A stretch of 64,000 nt of DNA from contig JAPNUO010000002.1 in assembly GCA_026627065.1 (NCBI GenBank), forward strand, positions 372,001 to 436,000, given 5' to 3'. Positions 27,167 through 35,844 of this stretch are shown piece by piece. Source of the stretch: Bacillota bacterium (lineage in GTDB: Bacteria; Bacillota; Sulfobacillia; Sulfobacillales; Sulfobacillaceae). The position numbers and the translations under genes were made by a program. The number at the start of each line of letters is the position of its first letter. Within the stretch, counting starts at the first letter, position 1. Under the pieces are notes generated by a model. That model searched no databases, had not been told where the DNA came from, and worked only from the letters and a program-made list of their open reading frames with translations.

Positions 27167-27458
27167 GTTTTTCCTTGGCGTCGCGAAACAATTTTCGGTT
27201 CATCTGTCCTCAAAACTGGGGATGACTCAGAAATGGCGATTTCGACCCACCGCCTAAACCCAGCCGATCCTTAAAAAAGCCCCGCCGCGAAATGTGCGAA
27301 GTTGGCAGTGCCGGTCGCGATGACCGTGCCTACCAAGACCTTTGTCACGGCCTGCCGGTGGTGCACGTTAAGGGGCCAGACAAATTAGGCAAATTATGCG
27401 CGGCCGTCCTCTTGCTCGACTGACTGAGTTGCCAGGAGTTGTCGGTAAGGCTGCGGCA

Positions 27459-27590
27459 CGGCGCGACCGAGGCCACGCTGCGGTGGCCTTCGCGGACTAA
27501 ACGGATCGCTTGCTCCGGAAACGCCACAGCAGACCGTCGCCCCATCGCTTCTCACCTCACTGCCATTCTCTCACACATCCCCGGATTTGG
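27459..27590 (-). repeat. Inverted copy of the IS3-type 5-prime end
   Basis: The - strand repeats the 5-prime end and the first 28 OrfA codons (VAFPEQAIRLVREGHRSVASVA) found at 26591-26722, in opposite orientation, then diverges into unrelated sequence. Confidence 0.75.
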
Positions 27591-28082
27591 GACGCTCATT
27601 AAATAGTCTAACATGCAGCTTGCCCCAGACTCCGATTTGGGCGACAACAGAAACCGAACACCCGGCGTCCTGACCCCGAGTGGTGGACCCTCCTCGGACC
27701 AGGTGGTGGAAGTTCAACCGGAATGCACGATGGAAGTCTTCGGAATACGTATCGATACCACCGCACGTCACCTGGGTCTTCCGTCAGCCCTCGCGTCCCG
27801 GGATCCCACAGGTTTTATCAAAGAGCCGCTGGGCGTTAGCGTGACGCTGCTCCCTCGGTCCGACCTCCCCGGTCGGGCTTTTTCTTTGGGGTTCCCAACG
27901 ACTTGGCGTAGGCGCTCCGCCTTGACCGCTAGCAATTGTAACTAGGTCAAGATGATGGCAACGTGCGTTTCGGGTCTTCGGCGACCACCGCCCAAAGAGA
28001 CCGCTTGAGCCCGTGAGGCCACGCCAGCCTGGCCAAGGCTCCATTTTCATCGACCGCCGGATGGAGACAACTGCTGGCGGGT
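27591..28082. other. Region without an intact gene, 492 bp, perhaps a TnpB tail
   Basis: A - strand frame (about 27784-28080) reads MEPWPGWRGLTGSSGLFGRWSPKTRNA and GEVGPREQRHANAQRLFDK with no proper start. Such Pro/Trp-rich runs are met at the C-terminal ends of some IS605 TnpB genes, but the catalytic and zinc-finger parts are absent, so this is only a suggestion. The hairpin-forming GACCTCCCCGGTCGGG at about 27861 is part of the same stretch. Confidence 0.3.
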
Positions 28083-29078
28083 TCAAAGAGTTACGAGCGT
28101 TTTAAGGGCCTCAGCATATCTTTTTTGTCGAAAAAATTCAGGAACGTCGTGGAGCGTAATCTTGTGAGCAAGTAGGGGCTTTAGGCGCTCGCGGTGAATC
28201 GCCAGAATTCGGACGGCGGTGGGAAAGGCGTTTTTGTAACGATAGATGCCGTAGACGCGGAGCCCCCGAAGTGCAATGGTTAAGGCATTGATCTGCATCT
28301 CTCGGGTGTCGCCCAGTCCAATGACGGCAATCTGGCCGTGCGTTTTTACCCTACCAAAGGCTAACCCAAGTCCTCCCTGAGAGCCCGAACATTCCAAGAC
28401 ATGGTCATAACCGTCGCCCACCGAGAGTTCTTCAGGAAGGACAACGGAGAAGCCCATTTGTTGGCCCAACTTCCGTCGAGCGTTGTTAATTTCAGCAACG
28501 GTGACCATTGCGCCCTGAGATTCCGCGGCCAACGCAGACAGCAGTCCAACGGGTCCGCCGCCTACCACCAACACGGAATCGCCCGCCTGAATATTGAGTT
28601 GACGCGCAGCGTACACGCCTACGGCCAGGGGTTCAGCCAAGGCGGCTTCCTCGACGGATAAGGGGTCAGCGGGAAAGGTGTAGGCTGCTGGATGGACGAT
28701 GACGTCTTGCATCGCGCCGTCAACCGGCGGAGTGGCGAAAAACTGCATCTGAGGGCAAAAATTGTACTCGCCTTGACGGCAAAATGAACACTGACCACAG
28801 GGGACGCCCGGTTCCAGGCTGACGACGGTTCCCCGTTGAAAAGTTGTATCCACTCCCTCACCGACTTCTTCGACGAGGCCGCCGATTTCATGGCCGATGA
28901 CCATGGGCCTGGACAAAATGTGTTCGCCGATCCGCCCCGACTCGTAATAATGAATTTCGGAACCGCAGATGCCTACCGCTTTCACGCGAATTCGCACATA
29001 GCCTGGTGGCACGGTCTTGGGTTCGGGGCGCTCGACGATTTGAATGTCATGCGGAGCCATGAGGACAGCAGCCTTCAC
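28083..29078 (-). CDS. Zinc-dependent polyol/sorbitol dehydrogenase family protein
   Basis: A medium-chain dehydrogenase of 331 residues. Catalytic zinc ligands are seen in VGICGSEIHYY (Cys, about residue 38) and MVIGHEIGG (His-Glu, about 63). The structural zinc loop CGQCSFCRQGEYNFC (about 94) has all four Cys. The NAD fold starts at VLVVGGGPVGLL (about 170). The closest families are sorbitol, xylitol and threonine dehydrogenases. It is divergent from a ROK sugar kinase gene 196 bp away, so polyol oxidation to a ketose followed by phosphorylation is a fair reading. GGAGCGAGTGG-type sequence precedes the ATG. Confidence 0.85.
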   Translation of the reverse strand: MKAAVLMAPHDIQIVERPEPKTVPPGYVRIRVKAVGICGSEIHYYESGRIGEHILSRPMVIGHEIGGLVEEVGEGVDTTFQRGTVVSLEPGVPCGQCSFCRQGEYNFCPQMQFFATPPVDGAMQDVIVHPAAYTFPADPLSVEEAALAEPLAVGVYAARQLNIQAGDSVLVVGGGPVGLLSALAAESQGAMVTVAEINNARRKLGQQMGFSVVLPEELSVGDGYDHVLECSGSQGGLGLAFGRVKTHGQIAVIGLGDTREMQINALTIALRGLRVYGIYRYKNAFPTAVRILAIHRERLKPLLAHKITLHDVPEFFRQKRYAEALKTLVTL

Positions 29079-29274
29079 ACCACTCGCTCCTTCTGTTCCT
29101 TTGTTGACTCCTCTATCTTACTCCCTTTGGTCCGTCCGGCTCTTCAACCCGAAGAATTTTTTTGAGACAACCACGAAATCGATGTCTCCGGAATTGCTTC
29201 CCAATCTCCTTTTGGCATAATGGTCGAGGAACCCTAGGCTTCGGGATTCGCCCTAAGGCAGGAGCGTGATGCGC

Positions 29275-30144
29275 ATGTTCGGAGCGGTGGAGGCGGGCGG
29301 AACCAAGTTTGTTTTGGCGGTAGGCACAGCCGAGGGAGAACTGGTCGACGTGACGGAGGTGCCGACCAAAGCTCCGGAGGATACTTTGCCCGCGGTCGTT
29401 GATTACTTTCGGCGATATCAGCTTTTCGCTCTGGGCGTCGGTTCGTTCGGTCCTCTCGACTTGGCGCCGGATTCACCTTCGTTGGGCATATTGACCGACA
29501 CCCCAAAGATTGAGTGGCGCGGAACCAATATTCGCCTCAGGCTGGAACGCGAGGTAGGTGTCCCGACCTATGTCACCACGGACGTCGCCGCAGCCGCGCT
29601 AGGCGAGTTGAGACGCGGTGAGCACGGGCCCTTGGAATCTTGTCTCTATATTACCGTGGGCACCGGCATCGGCGCGGCCTTTTTGCTGCACGGCGACATC
29701 TATAGCGGAATGAACCACCCAGAAATGGGGCACATTTCGGTGCGGCGCGCACCTCACGACACCTTCTCGGGAGTGTGTCCGGCGCATGGGGACTGTCTCG
29801 AGGGCATGGCGTCCGGACCCGCCATCCACGCGCGTTGGGGCATGCCCGGCCAGGCGCTTCCGGCCGAACATGAGGCCTGGCAGATGGAAGCGCATTACCT
29901 GGCTGAGGCTGTCGTCAACTACATTTATACCTTCTATCCTCAGCGGATCATCTTGGGGGGCGGCGTCATGCGTCATCCGCACTTGCTCGGCAAGGTGCAA
30001 GAAGGCGTGCTCGAGCGAATGCGGGGCTATCATGTCGCGCCAACGGTGCGTTCGATCCAGGAGTACCTGGTGGCGCCAAAGCTTGGGCCGTTATCAGGCG
30101 TGTATGGCGCCTTATTGCTAGCCATTGCCGGGTACCGTGGATGA
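29275..30144 (+). CDS. ROK family sugar kinase, fructokinase-like
   Basis: The 289-residue protein starts MFGAVEAGGTKFVLAVG, the phosphate-1 motif of bacterial fructokinases of the ROK family, and has the GSFGPLDL motif (about residue 62), YITVGTGIGAAFLLHGDIYSG, and the zinc-site block GHISVRR with the Cys/His cluster CPAHGDCLEGMASGPA. The GGGVM motif is at about 223. ATG 29275 is chosen because CAGGAG lies ten bases before it; GTG 29266 and ATG 29269 are too close. It probably makes fructose 6-phosphate from the product of the divergent polyol dehydrogenase. Confidence 0.87.
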   Translation: MFGAVEAGGTKFVLAVGTAEGELVDVTEVPTKAPEDTLPAVVDYFRRYQLFALGVGSFGPLDLAPDSPSLGILTDTPKIEWRGTNIRLRLEREVGVPTYVTTDVAAAALGELRRGEHGPLESCLYITVGTGIGAAFLLHGDIYSGMNHPEMGHISVRRAPHDTFSGVCPAHGDCLEGMASGPAIHARWGMPGQALPAEHEAWQMEAHYLAEAVVNYIYTFYPQRIILGGGVMRHPHLLGKVQEGVLERMRGYHVAPTVRSIQEYLVAPKLGPLSGVYGALLLAIAGYRG

Positions 30145-30157
30145 CGGATGGCAACAA

Positions 30158-30188
30158 AGGGGCGCGTAATCGTTGAGGCACGCCCCCT
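30158..30188. terminator. Possible bidirectional terminator
   Basis: The arms AGGGGCG and CGCCCCCT surround a 16-base loop between the convergent kinase and membrane-protein genes. The run of T is poor, so this is tentative. Confidence 0.35.
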
Positions 30189-30199
30189 CTGCCGGATCC

Positions 30200-30673
30200 T
30201 CAGTCTTCGTCGAGCAGACGATTCAGCTTCGACCCAGGATCTTTTTTCAGCATGATAAGCCCGACGACGAGGAGATACAGCCAGGCGATTAAAGACATTC
30301 CGCGTCCAAACGAATACGAGGCGAATTGAAGATGGCCGACCAGAGGCTTCGGGTCGATGCCAAACGGAAGCGAAACAAAGCCCGTGAGAAAGTACATAAA
30401 CATGTTGTAACACGTAAAGAGGACCGGAAGCAGATAATAGCGGCGAAGTCCCAGCAGGTAGACCACCCCAATGAGGCCGTAGGTCGCCGTTTCCACGTCA
30501 ATCCAATAGGTGACGATGGGCGTGGAGCCTGGGCTGGCAAACAAATGGGCGGCGACGTCCACTAAAGCGAAGAAGGTCATTGAGAGGCGAAGCAAGCTCA
30601 GCCCTGGATGGTTGACGCCCAGGATGCGGGTCGAGCTGTCCGGGGAATTGACCACACGTGGGGCTTCAGTCAT
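30200..30673 (-). CDS. Integral membrane protein of unknown function
   Basis: From ATG 30673 (AAAGGAG ten bases ahead) this encodes 157 residues with about four membrane helices: LLRLSMTFFALVDVAAHLFA, TYGLIGVVYLLG, YYLLPVLFTCYNMFMYFLTG and SLIAWLYLLVVGLIML, and a charged C-terminus. No family is recognised. A reading from 30706 would add an unlikely charged leader. It may be a small quinone- or stress-related membrane protein, but nothing in the sequence says so. Confidence 0.65.
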   Translation of the reverse strand: MTEAPRVVNSPDSSTRILGVNHPGLSLLRLSMTFFALVDVAAHLFASPGSTPIVTYWIDVETATYGLIGVVYLLGLRRYYLLPVLFTCYNMFMYFLTGFVSLPFGIDPKPLVGHLQFASYSFGRGMSLIAWLYLLVVGLIMLKKDPGSKLNRLLDED

Positions 30674-30867
30674 CAAATGTTCACTCCTTTTTTCCTTGTT
30701 GTGCATTTAGTATACGGCATCGCAAGGCGCTGCCTCGCTTTTGGGTCATTTCTGGAGGATCAGCATCGTCGAATCATCATTGGGGTAAGTTCACCAGAAA
30801 CCGACCGCGGCGACCCCGTCCTTCCAAGTAGGGAGGAAGCGCGTCTATTCGGGAAACATTTGCATTA

Positions 30868-31254
30868 TTGAGAGGTTTGTACTATCCGTTGGTGACGAAA
30901 GCCCAAGGCACTCGTCGTGGCATCGCCCTGGAGGATTTGATGGGCATCCGCGACAGGATGGCGGTTTCGAAGGCGCACTGGCGTCGCCAACAGAGTGGGG
31001 CGTTCTCTCAATTGCGGCAGTGTATTGTATATAACGCGCGATTGGCGGGCGTCCCGGTCGTCGTGGGCGATCCCCGCAAGACGTCGCGGTCCTGCCCGGC
31101 CTGCGGAGTGATCGACAAGCGCAACCGACCCGACCCCGCGCATTTCCGGTGCGTCGGCAGCGGGTCCGCTGGCCCCGCCGGGACCATCGCCGCGGGCAAC
31201 ATTGCGAGTCGGGCCGCCGTCAACCGGCCAGACGCGGCTGGCGGGATCGCCTAG
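30868..31254 (+). pseudogene. TnpB (IS605/IS200-type) C-terminal remnant
   Basis: The frame matches the last third of TnpB: GIALEDLMGIRDR (the ED motif of the RuvC-like nuclease), a basic helix, FSQLRQCIVYNARLAGVPVVVGDPRKTSRSCPACG (first zinc knuckle CPAC kept) and the final TIAAGNIASRAAVN with the RuvC Asp replaced. The second knuckle, normally CxxC, reads CVGSGS, so zinc binding is lost. The first 250 or so residues are missing. It is a dead fragment; no TnpA is nearby. Confidence 0.8.
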
Positions 31255-31607
31255 CTGCAAACTCCGCTCTTGAGGGCGGGCTCGTTGACTCTTCTTCGGG
31301 AGACGCTTTGGAGGCCACGGCAAGATTGTCTACGGATTTTTATCAACCCTGTGTGAAGGAGAAGGATTCTCTTTGATAAAATAAGACGCGCCTTAGGACA
31401 CAGCCTGTCAGAGAATCTCTTCGTCTTAGTCAACGAGTGGGAAGCGACGGGGGTGCCCGGGCCGAAATCTTTCCCGAACCGACGGTGATCCGTTATTTTA
31501 CTGCGGTTGACCGGTAACCGTCCTGCAGGAAGCATCGTTGTCATAAGAGAATATGCCGTTCGCATCACCATCGTGAGCATCACGCGTGAGAGAGGTCGAC
31601 CGTTTTC
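31255..31607. other. Intergenic region, 353 bp
   Basis: This follows the TnpB remnant and may hold its right end. I see no gene. An AT-rich patch at about 31360-31385 could serve as a promoter for the acyltransferase gene, but without clear hexamers. Confidence 0.35.
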
Positions 31608-32744
31608 ATGCCGAAACCGCTTGGGTCAAAAGCCGTATACATGCCGGGATTAGATGGTCTCAGAGCCCTCGCTGTCTTCGCCGTCCTGTTTTATCATCTC
31701 GGCGTCAGCTGGGCCCCCGGGGGCCTGCTGGGGGTTGGGGTCTTTTTTACGCTTTCCGGGTATCTCATAACCGATTTGCTGCTCGGTCAAATTCGGACCC
31801 ACGGCCGCATTCTCTTTGGCGACTTCTACTTTCGCCGGGCAAAGCGGCTCCTGCCGGCTCTTTACGTGATGCTGGCGTTAGTCTTGTTTTACATCACCTT
31901 GTTTCAACGCGATCTCTTGTCGTCCTTGCCGGGGGACGTGCTGGCGGCCGTGTTCTACGTGAGCAACTGGTGGTACATTTACCACCATGTGTCATATTTT
32001 CAGTCGTTCATTCCTTCCCCCTTTACGAATTTGTGGTCATTGGCGGTGGAGGAGCAATTCTACCTTGTTTGGCCATTGATTTTGATCGTTTTCGCCAAAC
32101 TGGTGCGGTCGCCGGCTATGCGGGTGGTGATCACCTTGATTTTGGCCGGGATGTCAGCGGTGTTGATGGGAGTGCTGTATCATCCAGGCACCGTGCCCAA
32201 CTTGGTCTACTACGGCACCGACACGCGGGCATTTGCGCTGCTCATCGGTGCCGCGCTGGCCTTTGTCTGGCCGAGCACCGACCTTCCGCGCATCTCCAAC
32301 GCAGCCCGCGATGCGATTACCCTTTTGGGCGTGGCGGGCCTCGGCCTGTTCGTGTGGATGGTGCTCTACACCAATGAGTACGAAACGTTTATGTACCGCG
32401 GGGGCATGGTGCTGCTCGCGTTTGGCACCATGTTTCTGGTGCAGGCCTTGACGCTCCCGGACGGATTGCTGTCGATCGTCTTAGGCAGCAAGCCGCTTCG
32501 TTGGGTAGGTGTGCGCTCGTATGCGATGTATCTCTGGCATTATCCCATCATTGTCCTCTCGTCCGGGCTGTTGACGCGCCTTCACAACAATCATCTCATT
32601 TATGATTGCCTGGTGGTGGGGGCGACGTTAGCCGTGTCGGCGCTGTCGTGGCATTTTGTAGAAAACCCCATCCGTCGCATCCGTGTGGTGACGCGGGCGC
32701 GCGGACGCCATCGCATGGGCGTCGTCGAAGAGAGGGCGTTATAA
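31608..32744 (+). CDS. Membrane acyltransferase 3 family protein (OatA/OafA N-terminal type)
   Basis: The 378-residue protein has ten or so membrane helices and the acyltransferase-3 hallmarks: YMPGLDGLRALAVFAVLFYHLG (the catalytic-type His in YHLG), GVGVFFTLSGYLI, FYFRRAKRLLPALY, and NLWSLAVEEQFYLVWPLIL. It moves acetyl groups across the membrane to a polysaccharide, in OatA to peptidoglycan MurNAc. The extracellular SGNH esterase domain that is fused to it in OatA is missing here and is instead encoded by the next gene, whose ATG directly follows this stop codon. Confidence 0.9.
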   Translation: MPKPLGSKAVYMPGLDGLRALAVFAVLFYHLGVSWAPGGLLGVGVFFTLSGYLITDLLLGQIRTHGRILFGDFYFRRAKRLLPALYVMLALVLFYITLFQRDLLSSLPGDVLAAVFYVSNWWYIYHHVSYFQSFIPSPFTNLWSLAVEEQFYLVWPLILIVFAKLVRSPAMRVVITLILAGMSAVLMGVLYHPGTVPNLVYYGTDTRAFALLIGAALAFVWPSTDLPRISNAARDAITLLGVAGLGLFVWMVLYTNEYETFMYRGGMVLLAFGTMFLVQALTLPDGLLSIVLGSKPLRWVGVRSYAMYLWHYPIIVLSSGLLTRLHNNHLIYDCLVVGATLAVSALSWHFVENPIRRIRVVTRARGRHRMGVVEERAL

Positions 32745-33584
32745 ATGACCAAAGGTGTGGCCATCTTGCTGGGGACTATTGCTGCGGTGATCGTCGGCGT
32801 GGATGTGGCCGGACTTGCTGGGGTGTTTGGCTATCCCCCTTATGACGCTGCGGCCACCCACATTCCGAAGAGCACCAGTCCGTCTGCTCCGCCCTCGAAG
32901 ACTCCGACGACTTCCAGCCAGACGGGGAAAGCGTCGACAAGCGCGCCGCCCAGCGCCGCACCGACGCATACCGTGACGGGGAGTCCGGCGGCGATGACCA
33001 CGGCCGCCTCTCCGCCGCCGACCAACCAGGCGATTCCCCCCGCGGTGCCGGTGCCGCCGGGAGCCATACCCACGAAGCCCATCGGCAACGGCAGCGACGT
33101 GACGGCCATTGGCGACTCTGTGATGGTCGACGCTGAGCCTTACTTGGTGCAATTGCTGCCCGGCATTGTGGTCGATGGCAAGGTCAGTCGGCAGCTCATC
33201 CAGACGCCGCCTGTCATTCAGCAGCTAAAGGCGGAGGGTGAACTCCATCGCTATGTGGTGTTGGAGTTGGGCACCAATGGGCCGTACACTGCACAGCAGC
33301 TGAGGAGCCTGATGCAGGAATGCGGGCCGAACCATGGATTTGTGCTGGTGAACACGTCTGATCCGCTGCCATGGGAGCAAGCTGTGAATCAAGTCATTGA
33401 TGAGGTGGCGGCCACCACGCCTCACACGGTCTTGGTCAACTGGTACCAGGCGGCGCAAAAGATCCCCCAAGATTTTTATCCGGACCACGTCCATCTCATG
33501 CCGGTGGGGGCGAAATATTACGCGACGCTGATTGCCAAGGCCGTCTTGAAGCTCGAGGCTGAGTATCCGCCGCCTGCTGGCTAG
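32745..33584 (+). CDS. Membrane-anchored SGNH esterase/acetyltransferase domain protein (OatA C-terminal type)
   Basis: A 279-residue protein with one N-terminal membrane helix (about residues 5-27), a Pro/Ser/Thr-rich external linker (about 40-110), and an SGNH domain. The nucleophile is in AIGDSVM (Ser125), followed by ELGTNGPY (block III) and DHVHLMPVG (Asp247, His250). This is the extracellular part of an OatA-like O-acetyltransferase, here on its own anchor. It is translationally coupled to the acyltransferase-3 gene. The likely job of the pair is O-acetylation of peptidoglycan or a surface polymer. Confidence 0.87.
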   Translation: MTKGVAILLGTIAAVIVGVDVAGLAGVFGYPPYDAAATHIPKSTSPSAPPSKTPTTSSQTGKASTSAPPSAAPTHTVTGSPAAMTTAASPPPTNQAIPPAVPVPPGAIPTKPIGNGSDVTAIGDSVMVDAEPYLVQLLPGIVVDGKVSRQLIQTPPVIQQLKAEGELHRYVVLELGTNGPYTAQQLRSLMQECGPNHGFVLVNTSDPLPWEQAVNQVIDEVAATTPHTVLVNWYQAAQKIPQDFYPDHVHLMPVGAKYYATLIAKAVLKLEAEYPPPAG

Positions 33585-33619
33585 CAGCAAGCCCCTGGAG
33601 ATTGCGTAGGGGAGCGGCC

Positions 33620-34201
33620 TTAAAGCCAAGCGGCCTTTCGGTGTTTGAGCTGAATAGCCTTGGCGTAGTGCACCTTGAGGTTAGGATGGTCGAGCCAGAA
33701 GTGAATGTCTTCCCCCGCCTTGTCGGCGTGGAATTCGTAGTCAAGGTTCATTGGCAAAAACGCAAAGCCGAACCCGCCCATGCCAATTTCCGCCCAGTCG
33801 GGCAACGCGGCGAGTTCTTCCCGCGTGTAATGGCGGGCCTGCACCAAAGTGCGCTCTTTCATGAGCACCGACTCTCCGTTGGCCATGAAATAGTTGGCGA
33901 GCCAAGGGCGCTGCGTCTCAAGAGCGGTTTGGATGTACTGGGCCACCACCGGTGCTGTGCCGAGCGGCAAGAGGATGTCGGAGTCAATCCACAGCACCCA
34001 GGCGGGGTTAGGAGGCGGCGGCGTCGCTTGACGGATCAAATCCATCAGAAGATTGCGAGTGCGCGGGATATTGCTGCCTTCGCCCGTCACGACCCGAACA
34101 CCGCCAAGAATCCGGGACAGGGAAGCCAGTTCAATGAGAGAATGGACCACGGCACGTCCATCATGGGTGGGAATCGCGACAAAAATGGTGGGCACGTCCA
34201 A
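33620..34201 (-). CDS. Glycosyltransferase-like protein
   Basis: A 193-residue protein that looks like a small GT-A fold: IFVAIPTHDGRAVV at the start, then a WVLWIDSDILLP strand carrying a D-S-D metal-binding motif (about residue 73), and the downstream MGGFGFAFLP and GEDIHFWLDH blocks that in family 2-like enzymes hold the acceptor site. It lacks membrane helices. The sugar donor and acceptor are unknown. It lies convergent with the O-acetylation pair, so a role in the same cell-surface polymer is possible but not shown. The ribosome site is GAGGAGG-like, just upstream of 34201. Confidence 0.65.
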   Translation of the reverse strand: MDVPTIFVAIPTHDGRAVVHSLIELASLSRILGGVRVVTGEGSNIPRTRNLLMDLIRQATPPPPNPAWVLWIDSDILLPLGTAPVVAQYIQTALETQRPWLANYFMANGESVLMKERTLVQARHYTREELAALPDWAEIGMGGFGFAFLPMNLDYEFHADKAGEDIHFWLDHPNLKVHYAKAIQLKHRKAAWL

Positions 34202-34398
34202 CCTCCTCGCGCATTCTGCGAATCAGTCTAACATGTTTGTCGGTTTCTGCGAGACATTTAAGGGCCTTTATGGAAATTTTGGGAGAAAAATTTCTCGATC
34301 CGCGTCGTTTTCAGGGCGAATGGGTGGCGTCGTCGGCGTGCTACCGTGTTGCAAAGAGGACAAGGCGTCAGTAAAGTAGCACTGAGGAGGCGGGAGGC

Positions 34399-35778
34399 AT
34401 GGAGGGCGTGTCCGATCAGACCCTTGCAGAGTGGGATCGAGCGTTTCTATGGCATCCGTTGACCCAACAGCAAAGCCTTCGCGATCGCGAGCCCCTGCCG
34501 ATTATTGTCGGGGGCGAAGGGTGTTACGTCTTCACAAAGGACGGCCGGCGCCTCTTGGACGCGGTAAGCGGCCTCTGGTGCGTCAATGTCGGCTATGGGC
34601 GGTCGGAATTGGCGGAAGCCGGGGCGCGGCAGCTGAGAGAGCTGGCCTATTATCCTCTGACGATGAGCCACCCTCGGGCCATCGAGCTTGCGGCCAAATT
34701 GGCCGCGTTCCTGCCTGACACGCCCCACATTTACTTTTCCAATTCGGGTTCGGAAGCCAACGAAGTTGCCTTTAAGGTTGTGCGTCAGTATTGGAAACAG
34801 CGCGGCAGGCCCAACAAAGTGAAGATCCTTTCGCGCGCCCGCAGCTATCACGGCAGCACCCTGGGCGCCTTGGCCGCGACCGGACAGCCGGAACGGCGGC
34901 GCGATTACGAACCGCTGGCGCCCGGATTTCTTCAGGTGGCCGCCCCCTATTGCTACCGTTGCCCCTTTTCGCTGGCCTATCCCGCCTGCGGCCTTGCATG
35001 CGCCGAAGATTTCCGCCGGCGCATCGAGATCGAAGGGCCGGAGACCGTGGCCGCGGTCATTGTGGAACCGGTCACCGCGGGAGGGGGGGTGCTGGTGCCC
35101 CCGCCGGACTATCTTCCGCGGATTCAGGCGATTTGTCAAGAATACGACGTCAAGCTCATTGTCGACGAAGTGGTGACCGGATTCGGGCGGCTCGGGCGCA
35201 TGTTTGGGCACCAACTTTATGGCGTGCGGCCGGATATCGTCACGCTGGCCAAAGGGCTGGCCAGCGGTTATATGCCCATCGCGGCGACGGCATTTAGTGA
35301 CGAGATTTTTGAAGCATTTCTCGGAGCACCGGACAGCGGTCGGCATCTTCGGCACGTCAATACCTTTGGCGGCCACCCGGTGGCGGCAGCCGTGGCCCTG
35401 GCGAATATTGGCGTCATTGAGCGCGAGGATCTTTGTGGTCGCAGTCGCGAGCAAGGGCGGAAACTTGGCGCCTGGCTGAGGGAGAGCTTGGCGGACGTGC
35501 CGCAGGTGGCGGAAGTGCGTGGCGAAGGGTTGTTTATAGGCATTGAACTTGTGGAGGATCGCGGTCAAAAGTTCCCTCTCAAGGATCGCCTCATGCGAAC
35601 CATTTATCGTCATGCCTTGACGCGCGGCGTCATTGTGGGGCGATCGGCGGATGTGGAAGCGGGGCGCAACAACATCCTCATTTTAGCCCCTCCGCTGGTG
35701 ATAGCGGACGCTGAGATGGAAGCGCTGGTCGACGTGGTGCGCGAGAGTCTGGTGGCGACGTTCCGAGAGGCTCCCTAG
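34399..35778 (+). CDS. Class III (omega) aminotransferase
   Basis: A 459-residue PLP enzyme of the class III group, most like taurine/beta-alanine-pyruvate type transaminases. FLWHPLTQQQ near the start and DAVSGLWCVNVGYGRSELA are typical. Other motifs are FSNSGSEANEVAFK (PLP phosphate), RSYHGSTLGAL, IVDEVVTGFGRLG (Asp that pairs with the pyridine N) and the Schiff-base Lys285 in LAKGLASGY. Some YRCPF Cys residues are unusual and have no known role. GAGGAGGCGGGAGG precedes the ATG. The substrate is open: taurine, beta-alanine, GABA or a diamine. Confidence 0.88.
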   Translation: MEGVSDQTLAEWDRAFLWHPLTQQQSLRDREPLPIIVGGEGCYVFTKDGRRLLDAVSGLWCVNVGYGRSELAEAGARQLRELAYYPLTMSHPRAIELAAKLAAFLPDTPHIYFSNSGSEANEVAFKVVRQYWKQRGRPNKVKILSRARSYHGSTLGALAATGQPERRRDYEPLAPGFLQVAAPYCYRCPFSLAYPACGLACAEDFRRRIEIEGPETVAAVIVEPVTAGGGVLVPPPDYLPRIQAICQEYDVKLIVDEVVTGFGRLGRMFGHQLYGVRPDIVTLAKGLASGYMPIAATAFSDEIFEAFLGAPDSGRHLRHVNTFGGHPVAAAVALANIGVIEREDLCGRSREQGRKLGAWLRESLADVPQVAEVRGEGLFIGIELVEDRGQKFPLKDRLMRTIYRHALTRGVIVGRSADVEAGRNNILILAPPLVIADAEMEALVDVVRESLVATFREAP

Positions 35779-35816
35779 CTGCTCGTGAGGTCAGACCGGA
35801 CAGTCTAACGATAACG

Positions 35817-35835
35817 GCTTGGGACCCGCCCAAGC
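35817..35835. terminator. Stem-loop between convergent genes
   Basis: A perfect 7-bp stem GCTTGGG/CCCAAGC with loop ACCCG lies between the aminotransferase stop and the end of the convergent gene. There is no long T run, so it is a candidate bidirectional terminator only. Confidence 0.5.
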
Positions 35836-35844
35836 AAACTAATG

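Larger units (their letters stand above)
26591..27590. mobile_element. About 1-kb segment with long inverted ends derived from an IS3-type 5-prime end
   Basis: The segment begins ccaaatccggggatgtg (26591-26607) and ends with the exact reverse complement (27574-27590). Similarity between the two arms runs about 130 bp inward (to about 26722 and 27459) and includes the ribosome site and first 28 codons of an IS3-family OrfA. The left arm continues into a broken OrfA/OrfB gene; the right arm is cut after OrfA codon 28. No target duplication is obvious. Confidence 0.65.

Noticed and set aside
27784..28086. A 100-codon frame as a real gene on the - strand
   Set aside because: It has no ribosome site or conserved core and reads like the tail of a decayed mobile gene.
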